Shown: piece after piece, positions 1 to 5,069 of the stretch
Numbering within the stretch: position 1 is the stretch's first letter
Layout: each line of letters starts with the position of its first letter
Source: Candidatus Brocadiaceae bacterium
Lineage (GTDB): Bacteria; Planctomycetota; Brocadiia; SM23-32
DNA length: 6,948 bases
NCBI GenBank assembly: GCA_003551785.1
Contig: PUNP01000824.1
Span: 1-6,948 of the forward strand
Direction of reading: 5' to 3'
The notes under the pieces: generated by a model
What the model was told of the DNA's origin: nothing
Seen by the model: the letters and a program-made list of their open reading frames with translations, nothing else
Databases searched by the model: none
Translations under genes and position numbers: made by a program

Positions 1-54
1 CCGAGCAGGCGTTGGACAATCGACTTGGCTATTCTATTAGCTCATACGCCAACG

Positions 55-73
55 GACAGGCAAGATGCCTGTC
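55..73. repeat. REP-like hairpin, module B, copy 1
   Basis: Perfect 8-bp arms GACAGGCA and TGCCTGTC enclose a 3-nt loop. It starts 9 nt past the stop codon of the last pilin fragment on the minus strand. No T-run follows on either strand, so it is not a standard intrinsic terminator. Related hairpins with the same arms occur at 1544-1563 and, degenerate, at 3965-3984, which marks it as a dispersed repeat. It may protect the 3' end of the pilin mRNA, but that is inference. Confidence 0.7.
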
Positions 74-81
74 ATACTTTT

Positions 82-477
82 CTACTCCAATCGCGATGCT
101 CTGGTCCACTCCTTTATGCGTATCACGTTGTTATCTAACCCCGATGCTCCTGTAACTTGTGTTTCCTTTAAAGCGGTGTCGTAATACACAGTCGTATCAC
201 CCGACATTTTCATGCTACTGCTCACCGCGGAACCGCGCAACGGAGAACTCCCGGTAAGTTCTACGTGCGCATGTGGCGCATAAACGACCATATTGGCCGG
301 GGCATTTCCGGTCAACTTGACCTCGCCGTCAGAGGCTGAATAGACGGCAACGTCCCCGGGCGTGCCTCCGGGATTAATCCGTGAACTGTTCCCCAGGTAA
401 AAATCACCATTTTCGGGCCCCATATATATCTGCAAAGTCGAATTTTCCGTTAAAACTATCTGAGTATCTCCGGTCAT
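82..477 (-). pseudogene. C-terminal part of frameshifted PilX-like minor pilin
   Basis: This 131-codon frame is the C-terminal third of the gene whose N-terminal part is at 474-1334. It matches the C-terminus of the intact paralogue at 1683-3002: both have a [VI]YAPH core (VVYAPHAHVELTG here, LIYAPHGGVDLAN there), a following [DT][TN]xxYYD-type strand, and end on an EWTR or SWTK tail. This resembles the DUF7305-type domain found after PilX N-termini, probably a beta-rich extracellular module. Alone it has no signal peptide or pilin helix, so it could not be exported. Its ATG overlaps the upstream TGA as ATGA, with GGGTGA 7 nt upstream, so coupled reinitiation is possible. A broken gene or a sequencing error at 488-490 is more likely. 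Confidence 0.75.
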
Positions 478-1334
478 GGAGAAATCACCCGTAAAATCAG
501 TCTTACTTCACCATCAATAGTTAATACACCGTCATTGGTCATTTCAAAATCATTGAATCGGTAATCACCTGAATGAATGGTCGCCTCACGAGGCCAGTTC
601 CTGATGTAAAAGTTCTCATCAATGTCAGTTTGAAAATTTCCGCTTAACCCCACAGTGGTATAATTCATATTCGGAATTTCGACATCAGGAAAAACATGCG
701 GTTCATGCTCCATTATATCGCCGGTAATAAAATCCTCCTTATTACCCCATGAATCATGCTGCTGGGGATAGGTTAAGTTACCACCGGCCGCTACATTGCC
801 ATATATCTTCCCCCCCCACCGAATCTCTATATCCTGATTGCTGGAGAGCATGGCGGCGGTCTTGGTTCCATCACGGGAGTCATAACCGCGAATTTCACCC
901 CCGGCAAGGTCGAAATGCGCATCGGTAAAAAGCCCCTGACCAAAAATTCTGTTTCCGGACGATCCGGACAAAAAATAAACTTTAATGGTTTCCTCGATGG
1001 GATTGTGTGAAGAGCCGACACGTCCGGTAGATATTATGGCTTGCTCATGAGGAATGTAACGTACCTGAATTTCACCGATTTCATCAAGTATATAAGGTCC
1101 ACGGCTGTTCTGACTGAGAAATTCAGCGCTTTCACCGTCTTCTAAAAAAGCAGCTATCCCCTTCTGAATCCCCGCCTCCGCCAGGTAAAACGCCGCTTCG
1201 CGGTTTCCCCGGCGTATGGCCCTTACTTTTTCCATTGTGCCTAATTCCAAAATCGCCATCCCCATGATAATGGAAAACACGATGAAAATTATCACCGCAG
1301 GCAGCACAAAGCCATCGTTTTTATTGTCTAACAT
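474..1334 (-). CDS. PilX-like minor pilin, N-terminal part (frameshifted)
   Basis: The protein starts with an 8-residue leader ending in Gly, then a hydrophobic pilin helix (FVLPAVIIFIVF, residues 9-29) and the RRGNREAAFYLAEAGIQ segment (41-57), the PilX/GspK-type hallmark. Position +5 is not Glu, as is usual for PilX/GspK tip-type pseudopilins. The start is ATG at 1334, preceded by AAAGGTG at a good distance. The frame ends at 286 residues, where the last residues (VISP) depart from the paralogue. Adding one base in the C-run at 488-490 gives VRLILRGDFSM and joins it to the frame at 82-477, for about 417 residues against 439 in the intact neighbour. Codons at 810-817 contain a G8 tract on the coding strand. 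As read, the product would lack its C-terminal domain. It probably belongs to an envelope filament of the type IV pilus or type II secretion class. Confidence 0.8.
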   Translation of the reverse strand: MLDNKNDGFVLPAVIIFIVFSIIMGMAILELGTMEKVRAIRRGNREAAFYLAEAGIQKGIAAFLEDGESAEFLSQNSRGPYILDEIGEIQVRYIPHEQAIISTGRVGSSHNPIEETIKVYFLSGSSGNRIFGQGLFTDAHFDLAGGEIRGYDSRDGTKTAAMLSSNQDIEIRWGGKIYGNVAAGGNLTYPQQHDSWGNKEDFITGDIMEHEPHVFPDVEIPNMNYTTVGLSGNFQTDIDENFYIRNWPREATIHSGDYRFNDFEMTNDGVLTIDGEVRLILRVISP

Positions 1335-1378
1335 GGTTTCACCTTTTCTGAGTATCTTAACTATTGTTATAATAACGC

Positions 1379-1392
1379 TTAAAGGCCTTTAA
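1379..1392. promoter_or_regulatory. 14-bp perfect palindrome upstream of PilX-like gene
   Basis: TTAAAGGCCTTTAA is a perfect 14-bp palindrome, centred about 51 bp before the ATG at 1334. An AT-rich GTTATTATAACAATAG stretch (minus strand, near 1361-1376) lies between it and the gene and offers -10-like TATTAT or TATAAC boxes, but no well-spaced -35. An operator next to a weak promoter is possible, and chance is not excluded. It sits in the 1335-1682 gap, which otherwise holds the hairpins at 1403-1429 and 1544-1600 and no credible gene. Confidence 0.3.
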
Positions 1393-1402
1393 CCGGCCTA
1401 CG

Positions 1403-1429
1403 CGATTCAGAAACTTTGCTCTGAAATCG
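1403..1429. repeat. imperfect inverted repeat in the pilin gap
   Basis: CGATTCAGA and TCTGAAATCG form a 9-bp stem with one bulged base around an 8-nt loop. No T-run follows on either strand, so a terminator is not supported. On the transcribed minus strand it would fold in the leader of the second PilX-like gene if transcription reads through from the operon upstream. Confidence 0.35.
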
Positions 1430-1543
1430 GGACACCTGTTAGCGCATTGCGTAGCATGGTATGAATGCCCATGTTAAGGACCAGGACGAAACGGCTGCAG
1501 GCGGAAACTCTATTTTAAAACCTTCTTACGACCACTAATCTAT

Positions 1544-1600
1544 GACAGGCATCCCTGCCTGTCAAGACGCACGCAGGGATGCGTGCTATACGTATGACAG
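1544..1600. repeat. REP-like array, modules B then A, copy 2
   Basis: Module B (1544-1563) has arms GACAGGCA/TGCCTGTC around TCCC. Five bases later module A has arms GCACGCA/TGCGTGC around GGGA (1569-1586), followed by TATACGTATGACAG. The 35-nt stretch from 1566 is repeated at 3933-3969 with only a loop change and one substitution. The trailing GACAG with TGTC at 1607-1610 may be a decayed third unit. It lies between the two PilX-like genes. No nearby gene looks like a REP-associated transposase. Confidence 0.75.
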
Positions 1601-1682
1601 CCTCTTTGTCTTTAAGCTGCAACATTTTCGGCCACTACGTCAACATCGGCAATTTGATATCGATATGATTATTTTATGCAGA

Positions 1683-3002
1683 CTACAGCCCTGTCGTCCA
1701 GTCGGGCTTTGTCCAGGAGAATATTTCCAGCCCCCCATATGTATCCAGGTCGGCTTTACTCAGATTCTTGTCATAATAAAGGTTTGAGTTGTTGCCAAGA
1801 ACCAACACCCTGGCGGTTATTCCACCGTAGAAGTCGGTGTTGTTGGCGAGGTCAACCCCTCCGTGGGGAGCATAAATGAGGCCGACAAAGCCCACTATTC
1901 CATCCTTGTCGGGAGAATTGTAAAGTTCTACGGCATCGTCCCTGTTCGACGCCGAGAAAATCTTGAAAGTGGTAGGATCGCTTGATTGAAGTTCTTCATC
2001 ACCTTCTTTTCCCGTAATAATATGATAAAAGGTCGTATCTCCGCTTGCGGTAAAGGTACTGTTTTGTCCCAGGTAGAGCTTCGTTTTCCCCTTCATCTTC
2101 CAGCTCGGGGTTCCGCGCAAGTAAACTTCCTCCTCCACATAAAATTGGGTGTCGTCACTGATCAATAATTCTGCGTTCCCTCTGACGGCTATGCTTTTAA
2201 ACCTGTAGCTGCCGGGAGCAAGTTCTACTTGCGTATTTCCCCTGATATCTAGGTAACCGTCTTCCAGACTGAAATTGTCCGCATCATCAAAATCCACTCT
2301 ACTCAGGTCTTCCTCTGTAGAATAGTCCAGCTCTGCCAGTTCCGGAGGAGTGACAACTTCCTCCATGTTGGTAAGTGTCTCGGAAAATATTGCATCGTTA
2401 AAAATCATTCCCGAAACATAATTATCATCTATTTCTTCTCCTCCCGCGACGACCGCAGCGTCACCCTTAATCCCCACAGCATTAGAGGAAAAGTCGATCT
2501 TGATAAGACTGCCGGTATGGCCCTCCTCCCCATGCGGAAAAAAATCGTCTGTAGAAGAATCATAGCTGGCGATCTTAGCGTTATTCCCTAAATAAACCCC
2601 CTCGCGCGCGAATATCCCCTCCGACCAGACGTGTACAAATTTCAGAGTTAATTGTATCTGCTGTTCATTAGTACCGATTACGCCTTTTGAAGAGAGCAAA
2701 ATGCGGTTATCAACGTCCTCCCTGGTGACAAAGAACTGCCCGTCGCCAAGGGGCTGTCCGTTCTCTTCAGGCTGCCAGTTTTCGTCCAGGCGGAGTTGAG
2801 CCAGTGCATGCTGGATGCCGCCTTCTGCAAGATAAAAAGTCGCCTCGCGGGTGCCGCGCCTGCCGGCACTGGCTTTTTCTATTACACCAACTTTCAGGAT
2901 GACCATCCCCATAAAAACCGTGAACACGATCAGAATAACGACCGCAGGCAGAACGAATCCGCCTCTTTGGACTTCTCTTTTCCGCTGACATTGATCTCTC
3001 AT
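1683..3002 (-). CDS. PilX-like minor pilin (GspK-type), intact
   Basis: This is a large minor pilin or pseudopilin of 439 residues. A 15-residue basic leader ends in Gly-Gly. It is followed by the hydrophobic helix FVLPAVVILIVFTVFMGMVI (16-35) and RRGTREATFYLAEGGIQ (48-64), the PilX-type signature. Glu is absent at +5, as in GspK-like tip subunits. The long C-terminal part is rich in short G-N and beta-strand-like repeats and ends with the LIYAPHGGVDL...LYYD block (about 374-411), resembling DUF7305. An in-frame TTG at 3017 could extend it by five residues, but AGGAG at 3014-3010 sits 7 nt before ATG 3002 and decides the start. That site overlaps the stop codon of the preceding gene, which implies translational coupling. 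The protein is a diverged tandem paralogue of the broken gene at 82-1334. Family assignment is firm; the exact filament is not known. Confidence 0.85.
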   Translation of the reverse strand: MRDQCQRKREVQRGGFVLPAVVILIVFTVFMGMVILKVGVIEKASAGRRGTREATFYLAEGGIQHALAQLRLDENWQPEENGQPLGDGQFFVTREDVDNRILLSSKGVIGTNEQQIQLTLKFVHVWSEGIFAREGVYLGNNAKIASYDSSTDDFFPHGEEGHTGSLIKIDFSSNAVGIKGDAAVVAGGEEIDDNYVSGMIFNDAIFSETLTNMEEVVTPPELAELDYSTEEDLSRVDFDDADNFSLEDGYLDIRGNTQVELAPGSYRFKSIAVRGNAELLISDDTQFYVEEEVYLRGTPSWKMKGKTKLYLGQNSTFTASGDTTFYHIITGKEGDEELQSSDPTTFKIFSASNRDDAVELYNSPDKDGIVGFVGLIYAPHGGVDLANNTDFYGGITARVLVLGNNSNLYYDKNLSKADLDTYGGLEIFSWTKPDWTTGL

Positions 3003-3009
3003 GAGAATT

Positions 3010-3014
3010 CTCCT
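3010..3014 (-). promoter_or_regulatory. ribosome binding site that sets the PilX-like start
   Basis: AGGAG lies on the minus strand directly overlapping the TGA stop (3016-3014) of the PilW-like gene, with 7 nt to ATG 3002. The alternative TTG at 3017 would start upstream of this site and has no comparable site of its own, so ATG 3002 is preferred. Confidence 0.7.
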
Positions 3015-3463
3015 CAATTCCGCAATTTAACTTTGAATTCATTTTTATATGATCTTCCACTCCGTTCCGCCTCGATAACAACCCGGATAAGACGCGGAGG
3101 CAGATTGCTGCCATCTTCGTACTTGTTAGAAAATTGGAGATCGTTAAGACTATTAATGACGGCGTAGTTATTGATAATCAAGTCGGCCCCATCCCTGTAA
3201 ACCTGCACGGTTTGAGCGTTTGAGCCTATCAGTATAATATGGCCCTTGTCTTGAATGTCATAACCGTATGCCTCCTCTATAAGCCCTTTCACCGAATACG
3301 AGGCTAAATCCACATCTTCCTGCAGACGTTTTATCTCTCTGCTGGTGTTCCAGTCTCTGGTTATGGCTCCCATCATTGTGGCGATCGGCAGCAGAACAAT
3401 GAAGCTCGCGACCGTCACGACAATGAGTTCGATGAGGGTGAAATATGCTTTTCCGTGTCTCAT
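3014..3463 (-). CDS. PilW/GspJ-like prepilin
   Basis: A 149-residue prepilin with a short leader MRHGKAY, then FTLIELIVVTVASFIVLL as the methylation motif and membrane helix (from residue 8), with Glu at +5 as in classic pilins. The residue before the cut is Tyr, not Gly. A heptad-like amphipathic stretch (REIKRLQEDVDLASYSVKG) follows, then a small beta-rich C-terminal domain ending in a RVVIEAE and EFKVKLRN strand pair, typical of PilW/PulJ-type subunits. The start is taken as ATG 3463, preceded by GAAAGAGTG. An upstream in-frame TTG at 3493 has no ribosome binding site and would overlap the previous gene. It lies 16 nt after the PilV-like gene and is coupled to the PilX-like gene. It probably helps prime or cap the filament; which named pseudopilin it matches is uncertain. 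Confidence 0.82.
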   Translation of the reverse strand: MRHGKAYFTLIELIVVTVASFIVLLPIATMMGAITRDWNTSREIKRLQEDVDLASYSVKGLIEEAYGYDIQDKGHIILIGSNAQTVQVYRDGADLIINNYAVINSLNDLQFSNKYEDGSNLPPRLIRVVIEAERSGRSYKNEFKVKLRN

Positions 3464-3479
3464 TGTATACACTCTTTCG

Positions 3480-3854
3480 TTAATAATCGGCAATATAAGT
3501 AACGAATCGCTTGCTGCTGTCGTTCCACTGGACGGTAACGGTTACTTTTTTTAACCGGTCGTTATAATCTTCGACTTCAACGGTTCTGATCGCGGAATGG
3601 TTATCCAGAAGACCGATTTCCCTTTCATCTTCAGGTTTGTCAGAATTATCTTTTTCATGGAGAAGATCGAAAGAGAGACTTTTAAGTTCTTCCATCTTAT
3701 CAATCGCCGCCCAGGTTGCGCTTCTGCGCAATTGTGCGCTGCGAAGGTTACGGCGGTTGGCAAAGAAAAATGAAGAACTGCCAATCACGGCAATAACCAG
3801 CATAACCGAGGCGATAATGATTTCGATAAGCGTAAAATTGTGTGTGTTCAACAT
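3480..3854 (-). CDS. PilV/GspI-like prepilin
   Basis: A 124-residue prepilin and the first gene of the three-gene pilin operon. Leader MLNTHN precedes FTLIEIIIASVMLVIAVIGS, with Phe at +1, Glu at +5 and a membrane helix covering about residues 7-27. The residue before the cut is Asn, not Gly. After the helix comes an Arg-rich segment (NRRNLRSAQLRR), a helical AAIDKMEELKSLSFD, and a short C-terminal strand pair (RTVEVEDYNDRLKKVTVTVQW), which fits GspI/PilV-type pseudopilins. ATG 3854 has AGGA only 2 nt upstream. The second codon is TTG, and the same site would be 5 nt from it, so a TTG start at 3851 is a real alternative; it changes the protein by one residue. The likely promoter is at 4053-4025. 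Confidence 0.82.
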   Translation of the reverse strand: MLNTHNFTLIEIIIASVMLVIAVIGSSSFFFANRRNLRSAQLRRSATWAAIDKMEELKSLSFDLLHEKDNSDKPEDEREIGLLDNHSAIRTVEVEDYNDRLKKVTVTVQWNDSSKRFVTYIADY

Positions 3855-3932
3855 AGTCCTGCATTGATAAGTATTTCAAGGCATGTCCGTACAAAATCGT
3901 GTTAATCGTCAATTTGCCCCGTCCGTGGCCTG

Positions 3933-3984
3933 GACGCACGCAAAAAGATGCGTGCTATACGTAAGACAGGTAACCCTGCCTGAC
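3933..3984. repeat. REP-like array, modules A then B, copy 3
   Basis: Module A has arms GCACGCA/TGCGTGC around AAAAGA (3936-3955) and the tail TATACGTAAGACAG. Module B (3965-3984) is a decayed version of the hairpin at 1544-1563, matching it at 17 of 20 positions; it shares GACAG with the tail of A. The order is A-B, the reverse of copy 2. It lies between the likely promoter and the PilV-like start, so it would be in the operon's 5' leader RNA. Confidence 0.72.
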
Positions 3985-4024
3985 TATACAGCTTATGTTG
4001 CATCTTTTCTGTATTCCTTCATAC

Positions 4025-4053
4025 AGTATAACACCAATACGATAGAATTGCAA
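4025..4053 (-). promoter_or_regulatory. sigma70-type promoter of the pilin operon
   Basis: On the minus strand, TTGCAA (4053-4048) and TATACT (4030-4025) are separated by exactly 17 nt, with an extended -10 TGT before TATACT. A start near 4018 would give a leader of about 164 nt that includes the A-B hairpin array and then enters the PilV-like gene. It is the best promoter match between dtd and the pilins. No activity evidence is available from sequence alone. Confidence 0.5.
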
Positions 4054-4107
4054 GCCTTTGAGAAAGAGAGGGATGTAACCGTAACATTTCATGACTCTAT
4101 GTCCTTT

Positions 4108-4130
4108 TTGAAATGGTGTCACCAATTCAA
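4108..4130. promoter_or_regulatory. 23-bp operator-like dyad upstream of the pilin promoter
   Basis: Two 11-bp arms (TTGAAATGGTG on the left) around one central base pair as an inverted repeat with a single mismatch (4113/4125). A further pair at 4107/4131 extends it. It sits 54 bp upstream of the -35 box of the promoter at 4053-4025. Its length and symmetry suit a dimeric DNA-binding regulator. It has no T-run and no gene overlaps it convincingly. Confidence 0.4.
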
Positions 4131-4156
4131 ATATGCACATGATGATGTATTACAAT

Positions 4157-4178
4157 ATTATACGACATGCTTGCATGT
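4157..4178 (-). promoter_or_regulatory. possible second promoter with overlapping dyad
   Basis: A perfect TATAAT lies at 4162-4157 on the minus strand. The -35 region is poor (TTTTCA at about 15 nt). The dyad ACATGC/GCATGT (4165-4178, 2-nt gap) lies where the promoter spacer would be, an arrangement typical of a repressed or activator-dependent promoter. The rest of the 3855-4270 gap holds a T6G7 run (4200-4212) and no credible gene or clear terminator for dtd. Confidence 0.25.
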
Positions 4179-4270
4179 GAAAAAAGGGGCTTAGACGCGT
4201 TTTTTGGGGGGGAGGAAACGAGGCTAAGGAGTTTTAGTGCTTAAAGACCGCAGAGCTTCAACAAGTAGAT

Positions 4271-4723
4271 TCAAAATCCCTTTCGGCTGTCTATAAGCAT
4301 AGTAACGGGGCCGTCGTTATGTATCTCGACTTCCATATGGGTGCGGAATATACCTGTTTTTACGGTGAGATTTTTCTCCCTGATCAATTGTGCGACAACT
4401 TCGTAGAGTTCTTCAGCTTTTTCCGGAGGGGCTGCTTTCACAAAAGATGGACGCCGCCCCTTTCGGCAATCTCCGTATAAAGTGAACTGGGAGATAAGAA
4501 GTATCTCGCCGTCCACATCAGTAGATGACAGGTTCATTTTCCCATGGGCGTCTTCAAAAATACGCAAACCGGCAATCTTGCCAGCCATATATCGGCAGTC
4601 TTCCTCACCGTCCTCCTCCCCAACGCCTAAAAATACCAGCAAACCTCTGCCAATTTTTGAGTCGTATCCCTCGCTCTCGACAGACACTTCGGCACGCGAT
4701 ACTCTCTGGACAACAGCTCGCAT
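4271..4723 (-). CDS. dtd: D-aminoacyl-tRNA deacylase
   Basis: Cytoplasmic proofreading enzyme that hydrolyses D-amino acids (and glycine mischarged on tRNA-Ala) from tRNA, preventing their use in translation. The product is 150 residues, the normal family length, and starts with the canonical [15 protein letters not shown]. The two active-site motifs are present: SQFTL at 78-82, within SQFTLYGD, and the NDGPVT cross-subunit Gly-Pro motif at 136-141. GKMNLS (61-66) and RRPSF (90-94) are also typical. The segment TGIFRTHM (123-130) differs from the more usual FGADM or FAADM form. The start is ATG 4723, with GAGGA upstream; an in-frame GTG at 4759 would add 12 residues with no homology. It is transcribed alone from the promoter near 4987-4959, and no neighbour suggests an operon partner. 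Confidence 0.96.
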   Translation of the reverse strand: MRAVVQRVSRAEVSVESEGYDSKIGRGLLVFLGVGEEDGEEDCRYMAGKIAGLRIFEDAHGKMNLSSTDVDGEILLISQFTLYGDCRKGRRPSFVKAAPPEKAEELYEVVAQLIREKNLTVKTGIFRTHMEVEIHNDGPVTMLIDSRKGF

Positions 4724-4859
4724 AGCTAATTTTTCCTCATATTCAATAAATAATTTCACATGTATTTCAAAGTTACAGCCGCAATGAGGTCAGTTGCTCA
4801 GTTCTGAAAATTTACCCGAATCACACAAGAAGAGATAATCACCATATCTATTGGGCGAT

Positions 4860-4928
4860 TTACGTTTGAACATAGCATAGCTTGTATGTTACACTCTTTC
4901 CAATTGGGTGCCTTCTCGTTAAGTCCAC
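4860..4928 (-). CDS. possible 22-codon leader peptide upstream of dtd
   Basis: A short ORF begins with GTG at 4928 after a consensus GGAGG (4938-4934) at 5-nt spacing, and ends with TAA at 4860. The peptide begins MDLTRRHPIGKSV and ends LCYVQT. It starts about 24 nt after the likely transcription start of the promoter at 4987-4959 and ends 136 nt before dtd. The RNA here can also fold locally: AACATA/TATGTT near 4867-4888, and AGATA/TATCT further down near 4833-4849. It could be a regulatory leader peptide, an unrelated small protein, or chance. No known leader family is recognised. Confidence 0.3.
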   Translation of the reverse strand: MDLTRRHPIGKSVTYKLCYVQT

Positions 4929-4958
4929 AGTAACCTCCAGGCTTGATTACAGCTCTTT

Positions 4959-4987
4959 ATTATACCAGAGTCAACTTTCAGACTCAA
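4959..4987 (-). promoter_or_regulatory. sigma70-type promoter for the dtd unit
   Basis: On the minus strand, TTGAGT (4987-4982) and a perfect TATAAT (4964-4959) are separated by 17 nt. GAGTC/GACTC (4968-4972 and 4981-4985) form an inverted repeat inside the promoter, and TTGAGTC/TTGACTC form a near-direct repeat, so an operator is possible. Transcription would begin near 4952 and give a leader of about 229 nt before dtd. I found no comparable plus-strand promoter for the gene at 5070. Confidence 0.55.
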
Positions 4988-5069
4988 GGTGGTTTTATGC
5001 TTTGTGCAGCAGGTTCTTTTGCGAAAAAGGCGATGATTCATAATTAAATCTTAATGGTCATAGACAGTG

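Noticed and set aside
1542..1787. Plus-strand ORF starting in the hairpin array
   Set aside because: It consists of repeat sequence plus the antisense of the PilX-like gene's 3' end.
2767..3167. Overlapping ORFs in both strands over the pilin junction
   Set aside because: Shadows of the PilX-like and PilW-like genes, whose motifs and ribosome binding sites are clear.
3870..3920. TTGACG near 3914 as a -35 box closer to the PilV-like gene
   Set aside because: At 15-18 nt downstream there is no acceptable -10 hexamer; the TTGCAA/TATACT pair further up is much better.
3955..4140. 61-codon minus-strand ORF with a plausible AAAGGAC site before an internal ATG
   Set aside because: It covers the pilin promoter and ends inside the repeat module A. 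No family resemblance.
3883..4194. 103-codon plus-strand ORF
   Set aside because: It runs through the A-B hairpin array, the pilin promoter and the dyad, has no recognisable domain, and its start lacks a ribosome binding site.
4724..4952. 6S RNA or tRNA in the dtd leader
   Set aside because: A CGAGAAGGC-like stretch and a GTTCAAAC resembling a T-loop were noted, but no closing stem, acceptor stem or consistent overall fold could be traced by eye.
5020..5066. Plus-strand promoter for the DUF2851 gene (TTGCGA with TAATTA or CATAAT)
   Set aside because: The -10 matches are poor or the spacing is wrong; no promoter can be supported.
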